From Brevibacillus brevis NBRC 100599 (GTDB taxonomy: Bacteria; Bacillota; Bacilli; Brevibacillales; Brevibacillaceae), in contig NC_012491.1 in assembly GCF_000010165.1 (NCBI RefSeq), positions 6,232,437 through 6,296,436 on the forward strand: DNA of 64,000 bases. Reading direction: 5' to 3'. A program made the translations under genes and the position numbers. Numbering within the stretch: position 1 is the stretch's first letter; each line of letters opens with the position of its first letter. The notes beneath the pieces are model-generated. The model was not told the DNA's origin, ran no database searches, and worked only from the letters and a program-made list of their open reading frames with translations. Below, in pieces: positions 1-8,220 of the stretch.

Positions 1-66
1 ACCCAAAATACTTACCTGATCCCTTTCAAGCTCAATCGTTTGACTAGAAAGCACTTGAGAATTCAT
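1..66 (-). CDS. N-terminus of an unknown protein, cut by the window edge
   Basis: An ATG at 66 on the minus strand is preceded by a good ribosome binding site (AAGGTG, five bases upstream) and the frame stays open to the window edge. It reads MNSQVLSSQTIELERDQVSI, followed by LG. The rest of the gene lies to the left of the window. The fragment is too short to assign to a family. It follows the next gene to the right in the same direction, so the two may be co-transcribed. Confidence 0.5.
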   Translation of the reverse strand, partial: MNSQVLSSQTIELERDQVSILG

Positions 67-118
67 TTTCACCTTGTTATCTTCCTTTCAATAATCTTGC
101 TCCTCTATTATTGGGATT

Positions 119-412
119 CTAAGAAGAAAAGTCAGCCACACAGATTTCGTTAAATATCAAATCGAGTGGCATATGCTCCACAGCATCAGCAATTTCGTCA
201 TAAGGCTGAGGAATTACAAAAGAAAATTCAAAGTCATCATCAATGATCAGCGATCCATTAAAAATACGCTGCCTGGATGTCAGCCCGATTATATCCCTCA
301 TGGATTGCCCGGCAAACAAGCACTCCTTATAGCGCCCCGTATAACTTTGATTGCAACCAATCGAGACAATCAGGCCACTAGAATCCACTACAATTGTCAA
401 AGTGCCATCCAA
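119..412 (-). CDS. Hypothetical protein, probably lacking its N-terminus
   Basis: I do not recognise this 97-residue protein. The ATG at 412 has no ribosome binding site and an in-frame stop lies only seven codons further upstream, so the frame looks like the 3' part of a longer gene whose beginning is lost. The C-terminal half has a hydrophobic and acidic pattern (SLIIDDDFEFSFVIP, then PYDEIADAVEH) of the kind seen in small immunity-type proteins, but this is only an impression. It sits about 100 bp beyond the rlmH-like boundary repeat at 511-541, where truncation by element turnover would be expected. It could also be an intact small gene with a weak start. Confidence 0.4.
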   Translation of the reverse strand: MDGTLTIVVDSSGLIVSIGCNQSYTGRYKECLFAGQSMRDIIGLTSRQRIFNGSLIIDDDFEFSFVIPQPYDEIADAVEHMPLDLIFNEICVADFSS

Positions 413-445
413 TGTATACGCAGATCTTACCTAAGGTCGGCTTAT

Positions 446-465
446 GCGCGCGATTAGAAGCGCGC
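446..465. other. GC-rich hairpin
   Basis: GCGCGC at 446-451 pairs with GCGCGC at 460-465 around an eight-base loop. No T-run follows on either strand, so it is not a canonical terminator. It lies between the truncated gene to its left and the boundary repeat to its right. Confidence 0.4.
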
Positions 466-510
466 GAATGCTCTCCGACTACACCATTTTTCAGACAATA
501 AGTAACAGTT

Positions 511-541
511 TTTCGCCGTCACTTATACTACGGTTCCCCGC
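511..541 (-). repeat. rlmH-3'-end-like boundary site E (att-like direct repeat)
   Basis: On the minus strand this reads GGGGAACCGTAGTATAAGTG and continues ACGGCGAAAAA. Over 31 bases it differs from the end of the real rlmH (22036-22066) at only about four positions, including the bases after the stop codon. Translated, it is a decayed copy of the rlmH C-terminus RGEPYHK-stop. No rlmH gene is attached. I read it as the distal attachment-site-like repeat of the accessory region that begins at rlmH. It shares the CGGCGAAAAA right flank only with the rlmH copy, so element-start sequence continues to its left. Confidence 0.65.
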
Positions 542-577
542 ATTGACTGTAACGGCAAGCAGAATGGGCTCCAACTT

Positions 578-2329
578 TCATCCCACGCTCTGGTCCGTCT
601 GAGGAAACCGCAGGACGATTCGTGTTCCCGATCCCTCCCTGGATTCCACTTCAATTCCACCCTTATGAGCAATACTAATCGCCTTGGCGATACTCATGCC
701 AAGTCCCGCGCCGTCCGTTCTATCCTCCGTATGCGTGCCCCGGTAATATCGTTCGAACAAATTGCGCCTCGTCTCTTCATCCATCCCGATCCCATTATCC
801 TCCACGATAATGAGAGCATCGTCTCCTGCAGTTTCCGTTCTCACCGTAATCACTGTTCCAGGGGGATTGTGCTTGATTGCATTCGAGATCAAGTTGTCCA
901 ACATCCGCTTAAACCATTTCACACTCGCTTTCACAACCAATTCTTCTTTCGACTCCTCAAATGCAAAAGTCACATGCTGGATCGTCACATCGTTCACATA
1001 ACGCAGCACGACCCTGCGCACAAGCTCATTCAACTTACTATTTTCTAATGAAAAGCTGATGGCGTTATTTTTCAATTGGAACGTGAGGGAGAAATCCTGC
1101 AGCAATTCAAGCATGTAGTCCCCTTTTTCCCGAATCATCTTGCCCATCCCCTGAAGCTCCGCGCCGGTCCACTCGTATTGACTGCTCTCAAGCAGATGCC
1201 CATACCCATGAATCGTAGAGAGCGGGGTTCTAAGATCATGGGAGATTCCCGTCATCCATTCCTCCCGTGTACTCTCCAGGCGCCTCCGTTCCTGCTCTAA
1301 AGCATCGAGCCTTGCAGCCATTTCGTAAAATTCGGCAATTACTTCCTTATACAGTCGGTAACGCAAGCGGATTTTGCCGTTTTTGCGGAACACCTTTTTT
1401 CGTTCTTTCTCCGTTAAAGCCTCATCATAACGCCCTTGTCCCATTCGATCAAACCAATCGACAAACAGTTGCAGTGGCTCACCATACCGATATCCATGCC
1501 AAAGCGAGAAAGCAAATGTCAGCAGCAGCATGACAACTCCCGTAACAATGAGCACTATGATGAATTCATGAAGAATCGGCTGGTTAACAAAGACGATTCC
1601 TTTCTTGGTCGTATGTAGAATCCATGTATTTCTGGATGCCGGCTCATAATTGATGAAAATATCATTCGGATAAATGCCGGGCTCCATTCGCATTGCGATC
1701 ATTTCAAGCGGACGGTATTGTTCCTTGGGCGTAGAATTACCGATAGACTGGACTATCCGCCCGTTTTCATCCATTATCTCCAGGTATTCCTTTGATCGTT
1801 CAAGCTGCTGTTCCAGCTCTTTCACTGCAGTTGGACGGATCAACCCTTGTGTTCCTAGGGAGCGATTCCATTCCTTCAACCGGACCGCCCCGCTGTCTTC
1901 AACTCCCAGCATATAAAAGAGAGGCGTCTGATCCGTCGTATCCAGCATCGTTATTACTCGAAAAGATTCATAGCGTCCAGTTTCCTCAATCTGCAGCAGT
2001 TCGTTCGCACTGTAAGACGATTTCAGCAGGCTAGGGGCGTTCACCGAATAAACGACTTTTCCCTTGTCGTCCACAATCTGCAGCCAGTAGCCGCCTTCCG
2101 TGAGCTGTTCTATCCACCTCTGAGGTATCGTCAGAACCCCGTCTTCTTTTGTGGTTTCCACGGAAATGTTATCCAGGGCGCTTAGGGGGAAATTTTTTTT
2201 CATATCCTGATTCGTGAAATATTGAATGAGCAGAAACAGGACGGCAGCCAAAATAACAAAAATAAATACCCCCTGCAGGAAAAACCGATACGTGAAATGA
2301 ACCGCAAGCCTTCGCCGAATTCGGTTCAT
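578..2329 (-). CDS. Two-component sensor histidine kinase
   Basis: This 583-residue membrane kinase has transmembrane helices at about 15-38 and 254-276 enclosing an extracellular sensor of roughly 215 residues, then a linker and coiled coil. The HisKA box has the phospho-acceptor His364 in ISHDLRTPLSTIHGYG. The ATPase domain shows the N box (NLISNAIKHN), G1 (DNGIGM) and G2 (GAGLGMSIAKAI). The start overlaps the stop of the regulator gene by four bases (ATGA), so the pair is translationally coupled. The signal is unknown. A decayed DUF418 membrane-protein gene and a secreted S41 peptidase gene lie just upstream and may have been part of its original regulon; that is inference. Confidence 0.9.
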   Translation of the reverse strand: MNRIRRRLAVHFTYRFFLQGVFIFVILAAVLFLLIQYFTNQDMKKNFPLSALDNISVETTKEDGVLTIPQRWIEQLTEGGYWLQIVDDKGKVVYSVNAPSLLKSSYSANELLQIEETGRYESFRVITMLDTTDQTPLFYMLGVEDSGAVRLKEWNRSLGTQGLIRPTAVKELEQQLERSKEYLEIMDENGRIVQSIGNSTPKEQYRPLEMIAMRMEPGIYPNDIFINYEPASRNTWILHTTKKGIVFVNQPILHEFIIVLIVTGVVMLLLTFAFSLWHGYRYGEPLQLFVDWFDRMGQGRYDEALTEKERKKVFRKNGKIRLRYRLYKEVIAEFYEMAARLDALEQERRRLESTREEWMTGISHDLRTPLSTIHGYGHLLESSQYEWTGAELQGMGKMIREKGDYMLELLQDFSLTFQLKNNAISFSLENSKLNELVRRVVLRYVNDVTIQHVTFAFEESKEELVVKASVKWFKRMLDNLISNAIKHNPPGTVITVRTETAGDDALIIVEDNGIGMDEETRRNLFERYYRGTHTEDRTDGAGLGMSIAKAISIAHKGGIEVESREGSGTRIVLRFPQTDQSVG

Positions 2330-3039
2330 GCGTCCTTCTCCTTGATCAGCTTATAGCCCAGCCCACGTACCGTTACAAGATAACGGGGTGCCCCCAGGTC
2401 CGATTCGATACGCTCACGGATTTTATGGATATGAACCATAACCGTATTATCGTCCCCCATGCCATCGATACCCCAAACCGCTTCATACAACTGCGCTTTG
2501 GAGAACACCATGTTCGGATTCTTGCATAAGTACAGCAGCAGTTGATACGCTTGTGCCGGACATGGCACCGCCTCCCCTCCCACCAACAGTTCGCCCTCGT
2601 ACTCATCCAGCACAAACCCTCCGAAATCATAGCGGCGCCGGGTTTCCTCCGCATGCTGCACAGGCATAAGAACGCCGCGGCGCAGCCCGGCCTTGGTTCT
2701 TGCTACAATTTCAAGCGGATTGAATGGTTTGGTCACATAATCGTCTCCACCGATGGCAAACCCGGACAGCACATCCAGATCCGACGCTCTTGCCGTTAAA
2801 TAAATGATATACGCAGATGAGATCTCCCGTATTTGGGGGCATAGGTCAAACCCCGACTGATCAGGGAGCATAACATCCAATATGATGATATCTACTTCAT
2901 TTTTGGCTAGCAGCCGTAGCGCTTCCTGGGCCGTGCCCGCTGTGTAAATATGACGGAAGCCTTCTTTTTTCAGCACCGTTTCAAGCAATTGGATAATCGA
3001 TTTTTCATCGTCAACAATCAAGATTTTCGAGTTATACAT
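2326..3039 (-). CDS. OmpR-family response regulator
   Basis: The start is the ATG of MYNSKILIVDDE, which has GGGGGG seven bases upstream; an in-frame TTG at 3072 would add 11 residues but has no such signal. The receiver domain has the acidic pair in VDDE, phospho-acceptor Asp55 in IIILDVMLPD, the Thr of LTAR and the Lys of KPFNP. A winged-helix DNA-binding domain follows at about 140-235 (VMVHIHKIRERI, VRGLGYKLIKE). It is coupled to the kinase gene downstream and forms the cytoplasmic partner of that sensor. Its targets cannot be read from the sequence. Confidence 0.9.
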   Translation of the reverse strand: MYNSKILIVDDEKSIIQLLETVLKKEGFRHIYTAGTAQEALRLLAKNEVDIIILDVMLPDQSGFDLCPQIREISSAYIIYLTARASDLDVLSGFAIGGDDYVTKPFNPLEIVARTKAGLRRGVLMPVQHAEETRRRYDFGGFVLDEYEGELLVGGEAVPCPAQAYQLLLYLCKNPNMVFSKAQLYEAVWGIDGMGDDNTVMVHIHKIRERIESDLGAPRYLVTVRGLGYKLIKEKDA

Positions 3040-3175
3040 CCAATCCCCCCTTTTGCTATCGTAACAAATCAACTTTAATTCCAGCTAAACATTTCCAATT
3101 CCGTTAAGTAAACATTAAGGCAGACTTTAAGTGGATTTCAATCGTCGGTGCTACAATCGCTTTTGAGGTGATCGA

Positions 3176-3385
3176 ATTTGGTTGGGCAACAACAACATTT
3201 GCACGACAATCTTTTATGGCTACGGGCTTGGAAGGTTCGGCAAGCTTGGCGTATTGGCCGGCTGCGGACTGACGCTTGTCATTTACACCGCGCAACTCTT
3301 CGCTAGCCACTGGTACTTTCGTGACCGAAGCACAGGCCACTTTGCTTTACTTGGGCTTAAAGAAGATCAGAAAAATGGGAGGTAG
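3176..3385 (+). pseudogene. Remnant of a DUF418 membrane protein (C-terminus only)
   Basis: The frame contains ICTTIFYGYGLGRFGKL, then GLTLVIYTAQLFASHWYF, which is the typical last membrane segment and tail of DUF418 (YeiB-like) proteins. Those proteins are normally several hundred residues long with many membrane helices; only about 65 residues remain here and no upstream frame continues the family. It ends five bases before the S41 peptidase start and covers that gene's ribosome binding site, so the peptidase was probably the last gene of a DUF418-containing operon. The family match is from recognised motifs, not from a search. Confidence 0.6.
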
Positions 3386-3387
3386 TT

Positions 3388-4776
3388 ATGATGAAAAGCA
3401 GAGTCTGGATCGCGTTACTTATCTTTCTGTTTGCTAGCGTATCGGGAGCGGGTGCATACACTTCATCCAATGTGAACCAGGGGAAAGAGGCAAAGCCTGC
3501 CGTTGATGGTGCCAAGCGACAGCTTTGGCAGTCGAGAGGGTACGGGTGCATAATGGAGATAAACGGGAAGTCGGTTACTATGTACAACTACACGCGTGAC
3601 AGCCTGCTGCTGTTTGCGATCGGTGATCTGGATGAGCAAGGGAACCTCAATCTGAAATTCCAGCTCGGCGACTCCAAACAGTTACCGGAAAGTGCGCGGG
3701 AGCGAATTTGGATGGGACGCTTTCAAAACGGCAGCCTGACCGACAAAATGGGTTATGTGAAACAGTTTAAGCAAATCAAGCAATTTCCCGCAGTGAAGGT
3801 AAAAGAGCTCAGCAAGGACCCGGTCGCCAATTTCGAGGTGTTCTGGCAAACCTTCGAAGAGAATTTCAGTTTCTTCCCGCTCGTAAAAGTAGATTGGAAA
3901 GAGGTATACAAGACTTACAGACCAAAGGTAACCGCGGCCACTTCCGAGAAGGAGCTGGAGAACATCTTCAAGGAAATGCTCGGAAAGCTGAAAGACGGGC
4001 ATACCAATATGATTACCAACGAAAACTTTTTCTCTGCCATGCCTAAGATGGAGCGGGCAGAATTTTATGAAATCAATCTGAAAGCCATCCAGGGTACCAT
4101 CGAATCAAACTATATGAACGGAGCGTTAAAGAGCAAGCTCGAGGGACGCATCCAGTACGGCCGGACGAAAAACGGTGACGCTTATATCCAACTGCGCGAA
4201 TTTGACGTGTCTGACGAGAAGCTGATTGACGAAGCCCTTGCCGACATGGTGCAAGACCTGGCAGACTGCCGGAACTTTGTGATCGATATGCGCTTCAACA
4301 GGGGTGGCGATGATATCTTCGGGTTGAAAGTCGCCGGACTGTTCACGGGCGAAAAAAGGCTGGCGTATAACAAACAGGGCAGAATTGGCGGATACGATCA
4401 ATTTTCCGAGCCGACAAAAATTTTTATCGAGCCGGGAGCCAAGCGTTTTACAGCCAACAAGATCATCGTCCTATCCGGGCCGTTGACGGTAAGCGCGGGA
4501 GAGACGGGCACGATGGCCTTGAAAAAACTGGACAAGGTGACGGTCATCGGCGAAAAGACAAGTGGATTCTTTTCCGACGTGCTGTTCAAAACGCTACCGA
4601 ACAATTGGGTAATCATGCTCAGCAATGAACGTTATACTTCTCCCGAAGGCATCAATTACGAGCAGCTCGGTCTGCCACCGGACGAACAGATTATACTGAA
4701 ACAAGCCGATGTGGATGCCCACAAAGATTCGGTAATCATCCGGGCTATGGAGCTATTGAAAGTGGCGAGTAAATAA
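3388..4776 (+). CDS. Secreted S41-family (tail-specific/tricorn-type) peptidase
   Basis: This is a 462-residue protein with an N-terminal signal peptide (hydrophobic residues about 5-22). Residues 145-215 carry the helical tricorn/IRBP-like segment (FEVFWQTFEENFSFF, then LGKLKDGHTNM). The protease core follows with the nucleophile Ser369 in GPLTVSAGETGTMAL and the downstream VIGEKTSGFFSD strand. S41 enzymes cleave proteins near their C-termini. No PDZ domain is obvious, which fits the IRBP-like branch. The ribosome binding site GGAGG lies five bases before the first ATG; the second ATG (3391) is equally possible. A strong terminator follows directly. Confidence 0.85.
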   Translation: MMKSRVWIALLIFLFASVSGAGAYTSSNVNQGKEAKPAVDGAKRQLWQSRGYGCIMEINGKSVTMYNYTRDSLLLFAIGDLDEQGNLNLKFQLGDSKQLPESARERIWMGRFQNGSLTDKMGYVKQFKQIKQFPAVKVKELSKDPVANFEVFWQTFEENFSFFPLVKVDWKEVYKTYRPKVTAATSEKELENIFKEMLGKLKDGHTNMITNENFFSAMPKMERAEFYEINLKAIQGTIESNYMNGALKSKLEGRIQYGRTKNGDAYIQLREFDVSDEKLIDEALADMVQDLADCRNFVIDMRFNRGGDDIFGLKVAGLFTGEKRLAYNKQGRIGGYDQFSEPTKIFIEPGAKRFTANKIIVLSGPLTVSAGETGTMALKKLDKVTVIGEKTSGFFSDVLFKTLPNNWVIMLSNERYTSPEGINYEQLGLPPDEQIILKQADVDAHKDSVIIRAMELLKVASK

Positions 4777-4783
4777 GGATTCA

Positions 4784-4846
4784 ACAAGGAAAGAGCATCC
4801 CTGCTCCTGGGAATCGAGGTGCGGGGTGCTCTTTCCTTGTTATTTT
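4784..4846 (+). terminator. Rho-independent terminator after the S41 peptidase gene
   Basis: ACAAGGAAAGAGCATCCC pairs with GGGTGCTCTTTCCTTGT across a loop of about 20 bases and is followed by TATTTT. Confidence 0.8.
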
Positions 4847-4983
4847 GGTCTGTTGCAGGAGGGGTATCAGCGAAAAATCCGTCACACACTTGGCTACCGC
4901 ATGAAAACACAGTCAATTTTGACAAATAAAGTGAGTGAATGGTAGATTCTTCTTATATTAAATTCTTTCATTTGGGTGGGCTT

Positions 4984-5550
4984 ATGAGAAAAAAATTACA
5001 AATATACATATCGTCTACTTATTACGATCTTATTGAAGAAAGACATACCGCTGTTGAAGCCGTACTTCAAGCCGGTCATATCCCTGCTGGAATCGAGCAA
5101 TTTTTCAAGGAAAGTCCAATGAAAATGAGGAAGAGATGGATCGACGAGTCCGATGTATATATCCTGATTCTCGGAGGATTCTATGGTTTAACACTTCCTG
5201 ATGAATCCATGAGCTATACGCATTGGGAATATGAGTATGCCGGAGAAGCAGGCAAACCTAGATTTGCTTTTGTTGTCACAGATGAAGCATTGAGACAACA
5301 GCCATACGACTTCACAGCAATTGAATACTATCAGAAGTTTCAAGAGTTTAAGCAATCGGTCATGGAACAAGTTCCCACCTATTATGTTGAAGATGTACGG
5401 CACATTAAAATGGTACTTCGTGATCAATTGCCGGAGTATGCAGCAAGAGACGATTTGTATGGCTGGTTTTCCGGCAAGGATGTCCCGGACGTTCAAAAGC
5501 TGTTGGAAGAGAATGCAAGATTAAAGGCGGAGTTGGAGAAAAAGAAATGA
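4984..5550 (+). CDS. DUF4062 domain protein
   Basis: The start is the ATG of MRKKLQIYISSTYYDLIEER, preceded at five bases by GGTGGG; an upstream in-frame ATG at 4939 adds 15 residues without support. The N-terminal 90 residues match the DUF4062 pattern: IYISSTYYDLIEER, then IDESDVYILILGGFYG and YTHWEYEYA. DUF4062 is a TIR-like flavodoxin-type fold usually found as the first domain of larger signalling or STAND-type proteins. Here it is almost the whole protein (188 residues); the rest is a short helical tail ending in a Lys-rich coiled coil. It stands alone between two terminators. Its role is unknown; a defence or stress-signalling function is only a family-level suggestion. Confidence 0.8.
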   Translation: MRKKLQIYISSTYYDLIEERHTAVEAVLQAGHIPAGIEQFFKESPMKMRKRWIDESDVYILILGGFYGLTLPDESMSYTHWEYEYAGEAGKPRFAFVVTDEALRQQPYDFTAIEYYQKFQEFKQSVMEQVPTYYVEDVRHIKMVLRDQLPEYAARDDLYGWFSGKDVPDVQKLLEENARLKAELEKKK

Positions 5551-5585
5551 AAGAGGGGCTGGCACAACCAGTCCCTTTCTTCCGT
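5550..5585 (+). terminator. Terminator after the DUF4062 gene
   Basis: AAAGAGGGGCTGG and CCAGTCCCTTTCTT form a near-perfect stem around CACAA, starting at the stop codon of the gene. Confidence 0.75.
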
Positions 5586-5699
5586 CTTCCATTAATATTC
5601 TCCTTGAATGACAATATTGCGGGTTTTTGGGGTAGTGGATATAATTACCGATCAACCTGCTAACGAGACGATACGGTACACCATGAATAGGGACTTAGA

Positions 5700-6485
5700 T
5701 TAGATTTCAAGCAATTCCGCTATCGTTTCACCGAGCACTCTTCTCTCGACCTCTTTGCTCGGTGCACAACGTTGAACTGCGATTTTTGCCAAGTAAGGAT
5801 CGCCGTATGGATGGTCCGAACTAAACAACGTTCTGTCAGGAAGCTCTTTCATCGCAAGGCTCAAGGCAAAAACCGTATATACCGCTGAGGTATCCAAAAA
5901 AGCATTGTCTATGTCCTTCGTTAAGTTGATTGTATCCAACCAGTTCAAGCCACCCAAATGTCCGAAAATGACTGGCACATTCGGATTCTTTTGAACAAGA
6001 TAGGCAAGGTCCCGAATATCTACCATTTTTAATGGTTCGAACGTATGAACCCAAATCGGGAGGCCATGCCACTCGTTCGCAGCCTTGAATACGGGGTCGA
6101 GCAATCCGATCTGGCCTGACCCCAACGTAAATTCACCAAACCCTCTCAACCCGTTGTTGACGATTTTGGTTTCCACCCATTCCATCGTTTCCGTCTCGGA
6201 AAAACCGAGCGGTACGCTTCCGAAACCGATAAAGCGATCGGGATATTGCCGCACCGTCCGAATCAATTCGTCCATTGCCTTTATACGTGCCTCTGAGCTA
6301 TTTATCCGATTGGCCAATATGTTTGACAATTTTCCCATCTCTTCAACAAACTCAGAATACGACTCGCTTTTTTCCGGATGAACAAGCGTCGAGAACAAAA
6401 CTGTTTTATCGATGTTCGATTCGTCCATGATATTCAAGTGAGATTCTACTGACGAATGAACGTGTGAGTGGCTGTCAATAATCAT
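5700..6485 (-). CDS. Amidohydrolase-family metal-dependent hydrolase
   Basis: This 261-residue protein starts with MIIDSHSHVHS, the metal-binding HxH after the first barrel strand of the amidohydrolase-2 (TIM-barrel) family. Further candidate ligands are His in WVHTFEP and FGHLGG and the Asp of LFSSDHPYGDP near the C-terminus. Family members hydrolyse or decarboxylate small ring or carboxylic substrates. The start overlaps the stop of the CMD gene by four bases. Together with the CMD protein and the MFS transporter it forms one operon, which suggests uptake or export and breakdown of a small organic compound; the substrate is unknown. Confidence 0.85.
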   Translation of the reverse strand: MIIDSHSHVHSSVESHLNIMDESNIDKTVLFSTLVHPEKSESYSEFVEEMGKLSNILANRINSSEARIKAMDELIRTVRQYPDRFIGFGSVPLGFSETETMEWVETKIVNNGLRGFGEFTLGSGQIGLLDPVFKAANEWHGLPIWVHTFEPLKMVDIRDLAYLVQKNPNVPVIFGHLGGLNWLDTINLTKDIDNAFLDTSAVYTVFALSLAMKELPDRTLFSSDHPYGDPYLAKIAVQRCAPSKEVERRVLGETIAELLEI

Positions 6486-6892
6486 TCGGAGCCCCCCTTA
6501 TTTGATTTTGTTTTTCGTTCTGCAAACACTTCTGCAGCAACGGTCAGAATCGAATTTAAAGCAACAGGAAAACCAGCGTAAATTAACATTTGCATCATGC
6601 ACTCCACAATCTCTTCTTCCGTCCATCCAAGGTTTAATGCTCCGTTAATATAAAACCTCAACTGCTGCGTATTTCCCATCGCCGTCAGACCTGCCACTGT
6701 AGCGAGAAGCCTAGATTTCAAATCGAGACCTGGACGGGAAAATATTTGGCCGTAATTGAATTCTACAGCGAGCTGTCCCAAATCTGGGGCCACTGTGTCT
6801 TTAAAACTATCAACAATGCTCTGGTAATGCTCGCTATCTATTTTTTTCAGGATTTCCATTCCTTTATTATAGGTATCATCATGAATTTGCAT
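6482..6892 (-). CDS. Carboxymuconolactone decarboxylase (CMD)-family protein
   Basis: This 136-residue helical protein shows the CMD pattern: LDLKSRLLATVAGLTAMG, then INGALNLGWTEEEIVECM and YAGFPVALNS. There is no CxxC pair, so it belongs to the decarboxylase-like branch and not to the AhpD peroxidase type. The usual His at the start of the GAL motif is replaced by Asn (YINGALN). The gene overlaps the MFS gene by 14 bases and the hydrolase gene by four, so all three are coupled. Exact chemistry is not predictable. Confidence 0.8.
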   Translation of the reverse strand: MQIHDDTYNKGMEILKKIDSEHYQSIVDSFKDTVAPDLGQLAVEFNYGQIFSRPGLDLKSRLLATVAGLTAMGNTQQLRFYINGALNLGWTEEEIVECMMQMLIYAGFPVALNSILTVAAEVFAERKTKSNKGGSE

Positions 6893-8105
6893 TTGTATTT
6901 TTCATCCTTTCAATTTTCGTATGGTTTACATTTTTTATGCCCGCCGATGTACTCATTCCGACAAAGACCATGATCAATCCAACCACGCAAACACCGGACC
7001 ACTGCCAGTTGCTCCATGCCCACACTCCCACATAGGACCCAAGTGCACCCCCTATAAAGGTGAAAACCATATACAACCCGTTCAATCTGCTTCTAGCAGC
7101 AGCAGAAAGTTCGAATATTTTCGCCTGACAGGCAACCTGATTTGCTTGTGTGGAAACCGTTAGCAACAATGCGCTGCCAATCAATCCCGGCAGCCAATTA
7201 GCGGCAACCGCGGAGATCAGGAACGAAGCCATAGCTGCAAGCATGCAAATTTTATTGGCGAGTGCTGCCCCTTTCCTGTCAATGATCAGTCCAATCAATG
7301 GAGTTGCGACAGCGCCTCCGATTCCGACCAACCCAACCAATCCAACAACGGCACTGCCGTATTCGTACGGGGGTGATTGAAGCAAGAATCCTATAGTAGT
7401 AAAAAAGACACTAAACGATCCAAACACCATACCTTGACTCAAACAGGCGCTCTGGAGTGCTTTTTGCTTCACGAACAGAGGCCCCAACGAAAGCAACAAC
7501 TGGCGGTATGGTAATGCTGTCTCACCTTGGCTTTGGGGAAGCCGAAACCGAATTAGGAGAGTAAGCAACAACATGAAGCCAAAGGAAATCCAATACATCA
7601 CTCTCCAGCCCCATATGCTATCAACAATGCCGCTAACTATCCTCGCCCCCAATATTCCGCAGACAAGACCGATCGCCACTGTCCCTAGTAACTTCCCCCG
7701 ATTGCGATCATTTGCCATACTGGCAGCTAATGGAACGATAAGCTGCGGTATAATCGTCGTTATGCCTATCGCAAAATGACTCACGATTAACCACGTTAAA
7801 GAACTAGATAATGCGGCCGATAAGAGCGACAATGAAACCGCCAACAACAAGAAGACAATCATTCGACGTCTTTCAAACATGTCTCCCAAAGGCACTAGCA
7901 GGAGATTCCCGATTGCATAGCCTACCTGGGTAAGAGTCGTCACACCTCCTATCTCTGCTACGGTTGAGTCGAATGTTTTCGCCATATCGACTAGTAAGGT
8001 CTGGTTTAAATAAACGTTTGCCACGGTAAACCCGCAGGTTATCACCATAAGAGCGATCAGACCTTTCGATGGACCAGATCTGATTAAGTCCTCCAGAACG
8101 ATCAC
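6879..8105 (-). CDS. MFS transporter
   Basis: A 408-residue, 12-helix major facilitator. The loop between helices 2 and 3 carries the family signature (GDMFERRRM) and helix 5 has a GILGARIVSGI motif typical of drug/proton antiporters. It is the first gene of an operon with a CMD protein and an amidohydrolase. The GTG at 8105 lies inside its own perfect Shine-Dalgarno sequence (AAGGAGGTGATC), so the true start is probably the CTG at 8096, eight bases after GGAGG; no ATG is near. It is divergent from the XRE regulator gene, with a small palindrome in between. Confidence 0.85.
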   Translation of the reverse strand: MIVLEDLIRSGPSKGLIALMVITCGFTVANVYLNQTLLVDMAKTFDSTVAEIGGVTTLTQVGYAIGNLLLVPLGDMFERRRMIVFLLLAVSLSLLSAALSSSLTWLIVSHFAIGITTIIPQLIVPLAASMANDRNRGKLLGTVAIGLVCGILGARIVSGIVDSIWGWRVMYWISFGFMLLLTLLIRFRLPQSQGETALPYRQLLLSLGPLFVKQKALQSACLSQGMVFGSFSVFFTTIGFLLQSPPYEYGSAVVGLVGLVGIGGAVATPLIGLIIDRKGAALANKICMLAAMASFLISAVAANWLPGLIGSALLLTVSTQANQVACQAKIFELSAAARSRLNGLYMVFTFIGGALGSYVGVWAWSNWQWSGVCVVGLIMVFVGMSTSAGIKNVNHTKIERMKNTNANS

Positions 8106-8127
8106 CTCCTTGTCTTTATTCGTAAAC

Positions 8128-8141
8128 CTTACAGTTGTAAG
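8128..8141. promoter_or_regulatory. Candidate operator between divergent MFS operon and XRE regulator
   Basis: CTTACAGTTGTAAG is a perfect inverted repeat (six-base arms, two-base centre) in the 115-bp divergent intergenic region. It lies 23 bases upstream of the MFS GTG codon and is the obvious candidate site for the divergently encoded regulator. Confidence 0.5.
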
Positions 8142-8220
8142 ATTAAAGTGCGAACAAACCTACAAATAGAAGCCTATTAATCATAGTATTAAAAGTAACA
8201 GGATTAGGCGGAGGGATTAG

